Positions 1 to 7,040 of a DNA stretch of 39,303 nucleotides are shown here, piece after piece. The number at the start of each line of letters is the position of its first letter. The stretch's first letter is position 1. The notes under the pieces were generated by a model. The model did no database searches, was not told the DNA's origin, and saw only the letters and a program-made list of their open reading frames with translations. The position numbers and the translations under genes are program-made. The stretch comes from JANNWF01 sp041675805 (lineage in GTDB: Bacteria; Pseudomonadota; Gammaproteobacteria; Xanthomonadales; Xanthomonadaceae): positions 1-39,303 of the forward strand of contig JBAYTD010000012.1 of NCBI GenBank assembly GCA_041675805.1. Direction: 5' to 3'.

Positions 1-359
1 CGGCCGAGGACACCTTCGCCAGCGACCTGTTGCTGACCGAACTGGAGCGGCCGATCCGGGAACTGGCCGACAAGGCCTGGCGCAGCATCGAACGCGAGCG
101 CGAACGCATCGGCCGCACCGTGGTACTGAAACTCAAGACCGGCGATTTCCGCATCCTGACCCGCAGCCTGACGCCGCCCTGGCCGCCGACCTGCGCCCGG
201 CAACTGGCCGAGCACGCGCTGGCCCTGCGCGCCCGGGTCGACCTGCCGGCCGACACCCGCTATCGGCTGGCCGGCGTCGGCCTGGGAAACTTCGTCGGCC
301 GCGACGATCCGCGCCTGCAGGGCGATCTGTTCACCGACGCCGGGCCGGCCCTCACTTGA
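1..359 (+). CDS. dinB: DNA polymerase IV, C-terminal fragment
   Basis: The gene enters from the left edge, with codons in frame from base 3, and about 118 residues are visible. They match the C-terminal little-finger domain of Y-family polymerase DinB. The segment begins with the acidic stretch that follows the thumb (EDTF...DLLLTEL). The strand reading VVLKLKTGDFRILTRS corresponds to the DNA-contacting beta sheet, and the fragment ends with a short tail containing QGDLF. Pol IV is an error-prone translesion polymerase, often under SOS control, but the catalytic palm and the promoter lie outside the window. Its stop codon overlaps the last codons of the convergent ppk2 by 8 bp. The family call is fairly sure; the symbol rests on this domain alone. 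Confidence 0.8.
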   Translation, partial: AEDTFASDLLLTELERPIRELADKAWRSIERERERIGRTVVLKLKTGDFRILTRSLTPPWPPTCARQLAEHALALRARVDLPADTRYRLAGVGLGNFVGRDDPRLQGDLFTDAGPALT

Positions 360-1128
360 GCGACGCAATCGGCTTCAGCTTGCCCTTGAAGCGCTCCTTC
401 TTCGGCTTTCCCGGCAGCGGTGCCAGTTCTATCGGCAGGTCCGGCAGCGGATGGTCGGGGATCACGTCGAGCAGGTGGCGGATCAGGGTCAGCCGGCCGA
501 CGCGCTGGTCGTTGAAGTCCACCAGCGTCCACGGCGCGTGCTTGGTGTGGGTGGCCGCCAGCATGGCATCGCGGGCCTTGCCGTATTCCTCGTAGCGCTG
601 CCGGGATTCCAGGTCGGTGGGCGAGAGTTTCCAGCGCTTCAACGGGTCGGCGGCGCGCTCGGCGAAGCGCTCTTCCTGATGTTCCTGATCGACGGTGAGC
701 CAGTACTTGAGCAGGATGATGCCGTCGTCGGTGAGCAGCTTCTCGAACACCGGAACCTGCTTCATGAACGCCTCGTACTCCTCCTGCGTGCAATAGCCCA
801 TCACCTTCTCGACGCCGGCGCGGTTGTACCAACTGCGGTCGAACAGGGTCATCTCGCCGGCGCTGGGCAGGTGCGGGACGTAACGCTGGAAATACCACTG
901 GCCGCGCTCGCGGTCGGTCGGCTTGGGCAGGGCGACGACGTGGGTCTGACGCGGGTTCAGCGTCTCCGCGATGGCGTTGATGACGCCGCCCTTGCCGGCG
1001 GTGTCGCGGCCTTCCAGCAGCACCAGCATGCGTTTGCCGGTGTGCTTGAGCCAGTGCGATACCTGGTTCAGCTCGACCTGGAGCGGCTCCAGGCGGTCGG
1101 CGTACTCCTTTTTCTTCAGCTTGCTCAT
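352..1128 (-). CDS. ppk2: Polyphosphate kinase 2 (PPK2 family)
   Basis: A protein of 258 aa of the PPK2 family, which transfers phosphate between polyphosphate and nucleotides. A Walker A loop GRDTAGKGG lies at residues 40-48. A Walker B/DRSWYNR segment lies at about 95-103 (LFDRSWYNRAGVE). The PTDRERGQWYFQRY lid-like region lies between them, and the basic C-terminus is rich in Lys/Pro. Length and motif order fit single-domain PPK2. An open frame continues upstream to 1326, but the ATG at 1128 (MSKLKKK) is where family similarity begins, so I use it; no strong Shine-Dalgarno is visible. Whether it prefers ADP, GDP or AMP cannot be read from the sequence. The cytoplasmic gene stands alone between convergent dinB and divergent moeB. 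Confidence 0.9.
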   Translation of the reverse strand: MSKLKKKEYADRLEPLQVELNQVSHWLKHTGKRMLVLLEGRDTAGKGGVINAIAETLNPRQTHVVALPKPTDRERGQWYFQRYVPHLPSAGEMTLFDRSWYNRAGVEKVMGYCTQEEYEAFMKQVPVFEKLLTDDGIILLKYWLTVDQEHQEERFAERAADPLKRWKLSPTDLESRQRYEEYGKARDAMLAATHTKHAPWTLVDFNDQRVGRLTLIRHLLDVIPDHPLPDLPIELAPLPGKPKKERFKGKLKPIASLK

Positions 1129-1206
1129 CACGGGGTCTCGCGCGGTGGATGCAATGCAGTGTAAACCCGCCGGCGCGACGCGGATGACGCGGTCGGCGGG
1201 CGCGGA

Positions 1207-1212
1207 TACAGT
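1207..1212 (+). promoter_or_regulatory. Possible -10 element of moeB, leaderless candidate
   Basis: The hexamer TACAGT (within GATACAGT) sits 7 bp before the moeB ATG at 1220. Transcription would then begin at or next to the start codon. No Shine-Dalgarno is present before the ATG, which fits a leaderless message. No convincing -35 box is visible, so this is only a suggestion. Confidence 0.3.
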
Positions 1213-1219
1213 GCCCGGC

Positions 1220-2350
1220 ATGGACGAGGACATCATCGAGTTGTCGCCGGCGCAGGCGCTGGCGCGGGTGCGCGCCGGGGCGCGGCTGGTCGACGTGCGC
1301 GAGGAGGGCGAGCGCGCCGCCGGCATGGTCGAGGGCGCGCTGGGCGTTGCCGGCGCAGCGCTTTGTGCGACGCCGGATGCCTGGCTGCCGCAGCGCGAGC
1401 AGTCGATCGGCCTGATCTGCGCCAGCGGTCGGCGCTCACGCGAGGCGGCGCGTCGCCTGGGCGAGCTGGGTTACGGCGAAGTCTGGTCGGTGGCCGGTGG
1501 CCTCGCGCGCTGGCGCGAGGAAGGCCTGCCGGTCGGCGAGCCGCTGGAATCGGCGGATTTCCTCGAACGCTATTCGCGCCATCTGCTGTTGCCCGAAGTC
1601 GGCCTGGTCGGCCAGCGCCGCCTGCAGGCGTCGCGCGTTGCCCTGCTTGGTGCCGGCGGGCTGGGATCGCCGGTCGCGCTGTACCTGGCCGCCGCCGGCG
1701 TCGGTCATCTGACCCTGATCGACGACGACCACGTCGAGCGCAGCAACCTGCAACGCCAGGTGCTGCATGGCGAGGCCGATATCGGCCGCGCCAAGGTCGC
1801 CTCGGCCGCCGCCACCCTGCGCGCGCTGAATCCCGAGGTGAACGTGGAGGAACGCCCGCTGCGACTGCGCGCGGACAACGTCGAGGCGCTGCTCGGCGGG
1901 CATGATCTGGTGGTCGACGGGGCAGACAATTTCGTCGCCCGCTACCTGGTCAACGATGCCTGCGCGCGGTTGGGTCTGCCGATGGTCTACGGCGCGTTGG
2001 AGCGCTTTCGCGGACAGGTGGCGGTGTTCTGGCCGGCGCGCCATGCCGAGGGCGGTTGTTATCGCTGCCTGTTTCCCGAGCCGCCACCGCCGGAGTTTGC
2101 CCCCAACTGTTCCGAAGCCGGCGTGCTCGGCGTGCTGCCGGGGCTGATCGGCATGTTGCAGGCCACCGAAGCGCTCAAGCTGCTGCTCGGCATCGGCCGG
2201 CCGCTGCTCGGCGAGCTGCTGCGCGTGGATGCGTTGGACATGCGCTTCAGCCGACTCGGCCTGAGCCGCGATCCGGCCTGCACGGCCTGCGGCGATGCGC
2301 CGCGTGGCGACGGCTACGAGGACATGGCGACGGTCTGCGCCAGCGATTAG
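1220..2350 (+). CDS. moeB: Molybdopterin-synthase adenylyltransferase, rhodanese-ThiF fusion
   Basis: A protein of 376 aa. Residues about 5-105 form a rhodanese domain with active-site loop CASGRRS (Cys67). Residues about 113-345 form an E1-like ThiF/MoeB domain. The nucleotide loop is GAGGLG at 144-149, followed by NLQRQ (176-180) and the DxxDN-type loop VDGADNF. Cys280/Cys283 and Cys354/Cys357 form the zinc tetrad, and Cys297 (APNCSEAGV) is at the usual catalytic position. The E1 domain adenylates the C-terminal glycine of a small sulfur carrier such as MoaD or ThiS. The fused rhodanese could supply the sulfur. Here the rhodanese precedes the E1 domain, opposite to Uba4/MOCS3. The ATG at 1220 is chosen because the rhodanese begins there. 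Which carrier it serves (MoaD, ThiS or both) is unknown; no carrier gene is nearby. Confidence 0.85.
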   Translation: MDEDIIELSPAQALARVRAGARLVDVREEGERAAGMVEGALGVAGAALCATPDAWLPQREQSIGLICASGRRSREAARRLGELGYGEVWSVAGGLARWREEGLPVGEPLESADFLERYSRHLLLPEVGLVGQRRLQASRVALLGAGGLGSPVALYLAAAGVGHLTLIDDDHVERSNLQRQVLHGEADIGRAKVASAAATLRALNPEVNVEERPLRLRADNVEALLGGHDLVVDGADNFVARYLVNDACARLGLPMVYGALERFRGQVAVFWPARHAEGGCYRCLFPEPPPPEFAPNCSEAGVLGVLPGLIGMLQATEALKLLLGIGRPLLGELLRVDALDMRFSRLGLSRDPACTACGDAPRGDGYEDMATVCASD

Positions 2351-2364
2351 CCGCCGGCGCGATG

Positions 2365-3162
2365 TCAGTGCAGCCGCGTCGGATCGCCGCAGCACTTCTT
2401 GTACTTGCGACCGCTGCCGCACAGGCAGGCATCGTTGCGGCCGGGCGTTTCCGGACGCCGCGCCGGGCCCTGGGCACGGATCGCCTCGCTGCGGCGGACG
2501 ACGTTGAAGTCGTGCAGCATGTGCGGCAGGTCGAAGGCGATGTCGAGGCGCTCGGTCAGGTTGGGCGGTTCGGCCGGCTCGTCGGCATCCTCGTGATCCT
2601 CGTCGGTGCCGGGCGGCGGCAGCAGGCGATAGATGTCGTCGAGGTGGTTGGCGATGTGTTCGTGCTGGTCGGCCCACTCCATCCACTCGTCCTCGCGCAG
2701 TTCGAGGCCGAAGTAGAAGCCCAGCGCCCACAGCGAGCCGTAGGGCAGGGGTGAGCCGTCGATTTCCTCCTTCTCCAGTGCCTCGGGCACTTCGCCGGTT
2801 TCGATGATCTGCTCCATCGCCTCGTGCAGCGCATCGCTCATCGCGATCGGCGGCGCGGCGGCCTGCGGGTCGTCGTCGGGATCGCCGGCGAGGCGCTCGA
2901 CGACGTGGTTCCAGTAGCCCTGGACCAGATAGAACGCCTTGGCGCCTTCGTCCACGTTCTCCCACACCGGCGGCGGATCGCCCCAGACGGCAGGCATGTA
3001 CTCGCTGGGCAGGACCAGTTCGGGGCCGCTGATCAGCGCGCTGAAGAAGCCGTCCAGCATTTCCAGCGACATGCCGCCGCGTGGTACGGCGTGCTCCCAG
3101 AGCAGGTTGTCCAGTTCGTCGATCTGGGCGTCGGAAAGTATCGGCGGGGCGTATGTCGACAT
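2365..3162 (-). CDS. UPF0149 (YecA-like) protein with SEC-C zinc motif
   Basis: A protein of 265 aa. Residues about 10-190 are the acidic, largely helical UPF0149/YecA region, with the characteristic LDGFFSALISGPELVLPSEY segment at about 36-55. The C-terminus carries a SEC-C zinc-binding motif with Cys246, Cys248, Cys257 and Cys258 (CLCGSGRKYKKCC), as in the SecA tail. The cellular role of this family is not well defined. SEC-C motifs bind zinc and often contact ribosomes or the translocase. The gene starts only 18 bp after the fghA stop on the same strand, so it may be the last gene of the frm operon, although nothing ties its function to formaldehyde. The start at 3162 has only weak ribosome-binding complementarity. 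Confidence 0.85.
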   Translation of the reverse strand: MSTYAPPILSDAQIDELDNLLWEHAVPRGGMSLEMLDGFFSALISGPELVLPSEYMPAVWGDPPPVWENVDEGAKAFYLVQGYWNHVVERLAGDPDDDPQAAAPPIAMSDALHEAMEQIIETGEVPEALEKEEIDGSPLPYGSLWALGFYFGLELREDEWMEWADQHEHIANHLDDIYRLLPPPGTDEDHEDADEPAEPPNLTERLDIAFDLPHMLHDFNVVRRSEAIRAQGPARRPETPGRNDACLCGSGRKYKKCCGDPTRLH

Positions 3163-3180
3163 GGTGGTTCCGTGGGTGGC

Positions 3181-4017
3181 TCAGACGGCGCGCAGGGCGG
3201 CGGCGTGATGGCCGATGTGGTCGCCGATGAAACTGGCGATGAAGTAGTAGCTGTGATCGTAACCCGGCTGCATGCGCAGGGTGAGCGGATGGCCGGCGGC
3301 CTCGCAGGCGGCTTGCAATAGCTGCGGCTTGAGCTGACCTTCGAGGAATTCATCGGCATCACCCTGGTCGATCAGCAACGGCAGTTTTTCTTGCGCCGAC
3401 TTCAGCAGTTCCGCCGTGTCGTACTGCTTCCACGCCTCGCGGTCCTCGCCCAGGTAATGCGTGAACGCTTTCTCGCCCCATGGCACCTGGCTCGGTGCCA
3501 CGATCGGCGAGAACGCCGACACGCTGCGGTAGCGGCCCGGATTCCTCAGCGCGATGGTCAATGCGCCATGACCGCCCATCGAATGGCCGCTGATCGCACG
3601 CACCTCGCTGGCGGCCGGATCGGCCTCCACCCAGGCCGGCAGCTCTTCGACGATGTAGTCGTACATGCGGTAATGCTTCGCCCACGGCTCGCGGGTGGCG
3701 TTGAGGTAGAAGCCGGCACCCTGGCCGAGGTCATAGGCCGCGTCGTTGGCCACCTCCTCGCCGCGCGGGCTGGTATCCGGCGCGACCAGGATGATTCCGT
3801 GCTCGGCGGCGTAGCGCTGCGCGCCGGCCTTGGTGATGAAGTTCTGCTCGGTGCAGGTCAGCCCGCTGAGCCAGTACAGCACCGGGCACGGACCGTCTTC
3901 GTCCGGCGGCGGAAAATACACGCCGACCGTCATGTCGCAGCCCAGCACCTCGGAGCGGTGGCGATAGACATCCTGCCAGCCGCCGAAGCAGGCACGGTGT
4001 TCGATGCGAGTGGTCAT
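3181..4017 (-). CDS. fghA: S-formylglutathione hydrolase
   Basis: A protein of 278 aa of the esterase D family. It hydrolyses S-formylglutathione to formate and glutathione, the second step of glutathione-dependent formaldehyde oxidation. The alpha/beta-hydrolase nucleophile elbow GHSMGG places Ser146. The acid is in the QGDADEF segment at about 218-224, and His255 is in GYDHSYYFI near the end. The conserved N-terminal LSGLTCTEQNF (50-60) is also present. The length is that of the family. I start at the ATG at 4017 where similarity begins; the open frame runs on to 4443 but that part resembles nothing. It is the third gene of frmR-frmA-fghA. The 101-bp gap to frmA is mostly heptad repeats, and the bases just before the ATG contain no Shine-Dalgarno, which is unusual for an operon gene. 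Confidence 0.93.
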   Translation of the reverse strand: MTTRIEHRACFGGWQDVYRHRSEVLGCDMTVGVYFPPPDEDGPCPVLYWLSGLTCTEQNFITKAGAQRYAAEHGIILVAPDTSPRGEEVANDAAYDLGQGAGFYLNATREPWAKHYRMYDYIVEELPAWVEADPAASEVRAISGHSMGGHGALTIALRNPGRYRSVSAFSPIVAPSQVPWGEKAFTHYLGEDREAWKQYDTAELLKSAQEKLPLLIDQGDADEFLEGQLKPQLLQAACEAAGHPLTLRMQPGYDHSYYFIASFIGDHIGHHAAALRAV

Positions 4018-4034
4018 GGTTGGGGATTCGTTTG

Positions 4035-4061
4035 TTGGTGATTGGTGATTGGTGATTGGTG
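4035..4061. repeat. TTGGTGA heptad tandem repeat
   Basis: Three perfect TTGGTGA units followed by TTGGTGG, in the frmA-fghA spacer 18-44 bp upstream of the fghA start. The region is clearly richer in A/T than its surroundings. See also the second heptad array at 4085-4112. Confidence 0.85.
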
Positions 4062-4084
4062 GGGAGTCGTCATGCGCCACGCTG

Positions 4085-4112
4085 CGAATCACGAGTTGCG
4101 ACTCACGAACAA
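4085..4112. repeat. Degenerate CGANTNR heptad array
   Basis: Four consecutive 7-bp units, CGAATCA, CGAGTTG, CGACTCA and CGAACAA, lie directly after the frmA stop. Together with the TTGGTGA array they make up more than half of the 101-bp spacer. Short heptad arrays of this kind are familiar in xanthomonad intergenic DNA; that comparison is from general knowledge, not a search. Confidence 0.6.
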
Positions 4113-4118
4113 CGGCCG

Positions 4119-5228
4119 TCAGTATCGGATGACGCTGCGGATCGACTTGCCTTCGTGCATCAGATCGAAGGCGCTGTTGATCTCGTCCAGGCCCATGGTG
4201 TGGGTGACGAAGGGAGCGAGGTCGATGTCGCCCTTCATCGCGTCCTCGACCATGCCGGGAAGCTGGCTGCGGCCCTTGACGCCGCCGAACGCGGTGCCCA
4301 GCCACTTGCGACCGGTGACGAGCTGGAACGGCCGCGTCGAGATTTCCTGCCCGGCACCGGCGACGCCGATGATCACGCTCTGGCCCCAGCCGCGATGCGC
4401 GCATTCCAGCGCGGCGCGCATCACGTTGACGTTGCCGATGCACTCGAAGCTGTGGTCGACGCCCCAGCCGGTCATGTCGATGACGACTTGCTGGATCGGC
4501 TTGTCATGATCTTTCGGGTTTATGCAATCGGTGGCGCCAAACTGGCGGGCGAGGTCGAATTTGGACGGGTTGGTGTCGATGGCGATGATGCGCCCGGCCC
4601 TGGCCTGGCGCGCGCCCTGGATCACCGCGAGGCCGATGCCGCCGAGGCCGAACACGGCGACCGAATCGCCTTGCTGCACCTTGGCGGTGTTGTGCACCGC
4701 GCCGATGCCGGTGGTGACGCCGCAGCCGAGCAGGCAGACGTGCTCGGGGTTGGCCTCCGGGTTGACCTTGGCCAGCGACACTTCGGCGACCACGGTGTAT
4801 TCACTGAAGGTCGAGCAGCCCATGTAGTGGTACAGCGGCTGGCCGTTGCAGGAAAAGCGTGTGCTGCCATCGGGCATCACGCCCTTGCCCTGGGTGGCGC
4901 GTACCGACACGCACAGGTTGGTCTTGCCGCTCTTGCAGAACAGGCACTCGCCGCATTCGGCGGTGTACAGCGGGATCACGTGGTCGCCCGGTTTGACGCT
5001 GGTGACGCCTTCGCCCACTTCGACCACGATGCCGGCACCCTCGTGGCCGAGCACCACCGGGAACAGCCCTTCCGGATCATCGCCGGACAGGGTGAAGGCA
5101 TCGGTGTGGCAGACGCCGGTATGGGTGATGCGGACCAGCACTTCGCCCTTGCGCGGCGGTTCGACATCGATCTCGACGATCTTCAGCGGCTGGCCAGCGG
5201 CGAAGGCGACGGCGGCTCGGGATTTCAT
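4119..5228 (-). CDS. frmA: S-(hydroxymethyl)glutathione dehydrogenase (class III ADH)
   Basis: A protein of 369 aa of the zinc-dependent medium-chain dehydrogenases. It oxidises S-hydroxymethylglutathione, the spontaneous adduct of formaldehyde and glutathione, to S-formylglutathione with NAD. Catalytic zinc ligands are Cys40 (TGVCHTD) and His62-Glu63 (GHEGAG). Structural zinc is held by Cys92, Cys95, Cys98 and Cys106. The NAD-binding GLGGIG is at about 194-199, followed by AIDTNPSKF. The length is exactly that of class III enzymes. A good Shine-Dalgarno (GGAG, 8 nt before the ATG) supports the start. It follows frmR after 16 bp, so transcription is probably under FrmR control. The assignment is secure. 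Confidence 0.96.
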   Translation of the reverse strand: MKSRAAVAFAAGQPLKIVEIDVEPPRKGEVLVRITHTGVCHTDAFTLSGDDPEGLFPVVLGHEGAGIVVEVGEGVTSVKPGDHVIPLYTAECGECLFCKSGKTNLCVSVRATQGKGVMPDGSTRFSCNGQPLYHYMGCSTFSEYTVVAEVSLAKVNPEANPEHVCLLGCGVTTGIGAVHNTAKVQQGDSVAVFGLGGIGLAVIQGARQARAGRIIAIDTNPSKFDLARQFGATDCINPKDHDKPIQQVVIDMTGWGVDHSFECIGNVNVMRAALECAHRGWGQSVIIGVAGAGQEISTRPFQLVTGRKWLGTAFGGVKGRSQLPGMVEDAMKGDIDLAPFVTHTMGLDEINSAFDLMHEGKSIRSVIRY

Positions 5229-5244
5229 GACGGATCTCCTGCGG

Positions 5245-5520
5245 CTATTTCAGATAGGAACGGACCAGGGCGACGGCGGCGTCGATGCCGTCCTCGCGCT
5301 GCGCCAGTGAGGCGGCGGGCTGCGCGAACACTTCGCGCAGATGGCTTTCCAGCACTTCCGACATCAGGCCGTTGACCGCGCCGCGCACCGCCGCCAGTTG
5401 TTGCAGCACCGGTGCGCAATCGGCACCTTCCTGCAGCGCGCGTTCCAGCGCGTCGAGCTGGCCCCGCAGGCGGCGCACGCGGGTCAGCGCCTTTTTCTTC
5501 TCGGCGGGGGAGTGCGGCAT
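5245..5520 (-). CDS. frmR: Formaldehyde-responsive repressor FrmR (CsoR/RcnR family)
   Basis: A small all-helical protein of 91 aa in the CsoR/RcnR/FrmR family. Cys35 and His60 correspond to the conserved Cys and His of the family. N-terminal Met-Pro-His matches FrmR, in which Pro2 and Cys35 react with formaldehyde and become crosslinked, releasing DNA. Arginine-rich segments (VRRLRGQ at 15-21) are the DNA-contacting type. The ATG at 5520 is chosen because it yields the MPHSPAEKKK start typical of the family; the open frame upstream lacks similarity. The gene heads frmR-frmA-fghA, and a G-tract palindrome 18-35 bp upstream is the likely operator. A metal sensor such as RcnR is the alternative, but the frmA/fghA neighbours make FrmR much more likely. 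Confidence 0.93.
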   Translation of the reverse strand: MPHSPAEKKKALTRVRRLRGQLDALERALQEGADCAPVLQQLAAVRGAVNGLMSEVLESHLREVFAQPAASLAQREDGIDAAVALVRSYLK

Positions 5521-5537
5521 GGAAAGGAACGGGCCGG

Positions 5538-5555
5538 ATAGTGGGGGGGAGTATA
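5538..5555 (-). promoter_or_regulatory. Predicted FrmR operator overlapping a -10 box
   Basis: On the plus strand the site reads ATAGT, seven G, AGTATA. This matches the RcnR/FrmR-type arrangement TACT-G6-N-AGTA with one substitution. On the minus strand, in the direction of frmR, the AGTATA half becomes TATACT, a good -10 hexamer. Bound repressor would therefore cover the promoter. It lies 18-35 bp before the frmR start. No clear -35 is visible. Confidence 0.7.
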
Positions 5556-5581
5556 CCCCAGGGCGGCCCGGTCGGCCTTCG

Positions 5582-6220
5582 TCAGGCTTTCTGGGTGACC
5601 CCGGCGTCGTCCAGCGCGCTGGCCCGCGCATGCGCCTCGCGGGCGCGCAGGCGGTTGGCGTAGTCGACGAAGGCAGGGCGTTCGGGCAGGGTGCCGAACT
5701 GGATGCCGAACACCACCTGGCTGCCGACATAGACATCGGCGGCGCTGAAGCGCTCGCCGAGCAGCCACGGCGCGCAGTCGCCGACGGCGCGTTCCAGTGT
5801 GTCGGTCATCTTCTCGAAAGTGCCGTAGCCGGCCATGGCGGCGCGCTCCGGCGGGGCGAGCAGGTTCAGTGCCTTGGCCGATACTGCCGCCTCGACCGGC
5901 CCGGCGGCAAAGAACAGCCAGCGATAGTACGGCCCACGCAGCGGATCGCCCGGCGCGGGTGCCAGGCCGGCGTCGGGAAAGGCGTCGGCCAGATAGGCGC
6001 AGATTGCGGCGCTCTCGGTGATGGTCACGCCGCGATGGACGATGGCCGGCACCTTGCCCATCGGGTTGATCGCCAGGTAATCCGGTGCCGACATCGCCGC
6101 GCCGTATTCCAGCAGCACGCTGCGATAGGGCTGGCCGACCTCCTCCAGCATCCAGCGCACGATGCGCCCGCGTGACATCGGGTTGGTGTAGAAGACGAGG
6201 TCGTCGCTGGGTCGGGTCAT
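5582..6220 (-). CDS. Glutathione S-transferase family protein
   Basis: A protein of 212 aa. Residues about 7-85 form the thioredoxin-like N-terminal domain, with a YTNPMSRGRIVRW start, the cis-proline in GKVPAI (55-60) and the glutathione gamma-glutamyl contact TES (68-70). Residues about 95-200 are the all-helical C-terminal domain, ending in the usual FSAADVYVGS element. The subclass and substrate are not recognisable. It is cytoplasmic with no signal peptide. It lies 61 bp upstream of frmR on the same strand, so a thematic link (both use glutathione) is possible but unproven, since frmR has its own promoter. The ATG at 6220 gives the family length; the open frame beyond it is spurious. Confidence 0.85.
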   Translation of the reverse strand: MTRPSDDLVFYTNPMSRGRIVRWMLEEVGQPYRSVLLEYGAAMSAPDYLAINPMGKVPAIVHRGVTITESAAICAYLADAFPDAGLAPAPGDPLRGPYYRWLFFAAGPVEAAVSAKALNLLAPPERAAMAGYGTFEKMTDTLERAVGDCAPWLLGERFSAADVYVGSQVVFGIQFGTLPERPAFVDYANRLRAREAHARASALDDAGVTQKA

Positions 6221-6288
6221 GGCGGCTTCGGCGGGATGGGATGATGTTTGCGGGCTGCGGCCGGGGGGGGAGACGGAAAAGACGCGGA

Positions 6289-6840
6289 TCAGCCCATCTG
6301 GCGGCGCAGGATCCCTTCGGGATCCATCAGCCGCTCGATGCGGGAGAACACCTCGCCGCGCGAGAACGGTTTCTTCATGAAGTCGTCGGCACCGATGCGC
6401 TGCACGTAAAACTGCTCGGTGGCCAGTTCGTTGCCGCTCATCATGATCACCGGCAGGTCGCGGGTGACCGGGTCGCGGCGCAGGTGGCGCAGCGCTTCGA
6501 ATCCGCTCATGCCGGGCAGGACGATGTCGAGAAAGACCAGCGCCGGCGCCTGGGTGCGGGCGATCTGCAGGCCGCGCTCGGCGTCGGCGGCTTCGAGCAC
6601 GTCGTACTGGTTCTGCCGCAGCATGCGGCCGAGCATGGCAAGGATGGTGGTGGAGTCGTCGATCACCAGCACGCGGGCACCGCTCTGCGGCGTCCTGCGT
6701 TCGTCGCCGCGACGTTCGACCCGCCACGGCTTGGCCGCCTGGGGCTGGGTGCCATTGCTGTCGGTGTTGGAGACGGCTGCGGCATCGCGCAGCGCGCGCC
6801 GCTCGTCGATCAGTTGACGCAGTCTGTCGAGAAAGCTCAT
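6289..6840 (-). CDS. Single-domain CheY-like response regulator with N-terminal extension
   Basis: A protein of 183 aa. Residues 1-53 form a charged, low-complexity extension (MSFLDRLRQLIDERRALRD...). Residues about 55-178 form a receiver domain with acidic pair Asp61-Asp62, phospho-acceptor Asp105 (LVFLDIVLPGMSG), Ser135 as the switch hydroxyl and Lys157 in the MKKPF loop. No output domain follows, so it should act through protein contacts, as PilG/PilH or CheY do. The receiver resembles twitching-motility regulators, but no pil or che genes are in the window. The start at 6840 is the first in-frame ATG that avoids the region divergent to the rhomboid gene; a shorter start near the receiver cannot be excluded. 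Confidence 0.85.
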   Translation of the reverse strand: MSFLDRLRQLIDERRALRDAAAVSNTDSNGTQPQAAKPWRVERRGDERRTPQSGARVLVIDDSTTILAMLGRMLRQNQYDVLEAADAERGLQIARTQAPALVFLDIVLPGMSGFEALRHLRRDPVTRDLPVIMMSGNELATEQFYVQRIGADDFMKKPFSRGEVFSRIERLMDPEGILRRQMG

Positions 6841-7040
6841 TCGGGTTCCCGTGCCCGGCGTGTGGGACAGTCTCGCACAATTCCGCCGATCCGGGCGTTG
6901 CTCGGCGGGCTGTCCTGTTGCCTGCACCGATGATCGTTGCACAGGCGTTGGAGCGAGGTGAAAAGCGTCGTGGCCGAACCAGCGCCGCGCGGACATCGCC
7001 AGCCGTTACCATGTCGGCTCCCGATCCGTGCGATGTGTCG

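Noticed and set aside
4035..4112. CRISPR-like array in the frm spacer
   Set aside because: Units are 7 bp with no spacers, so this is a simple tandem repeat.
3181..4443. Longer N-terminus of fghA through 4443
   Set aside because: The extra 142 residues run antisense-like through frmA and the heptad spacer. Family similarity starts at 4017.
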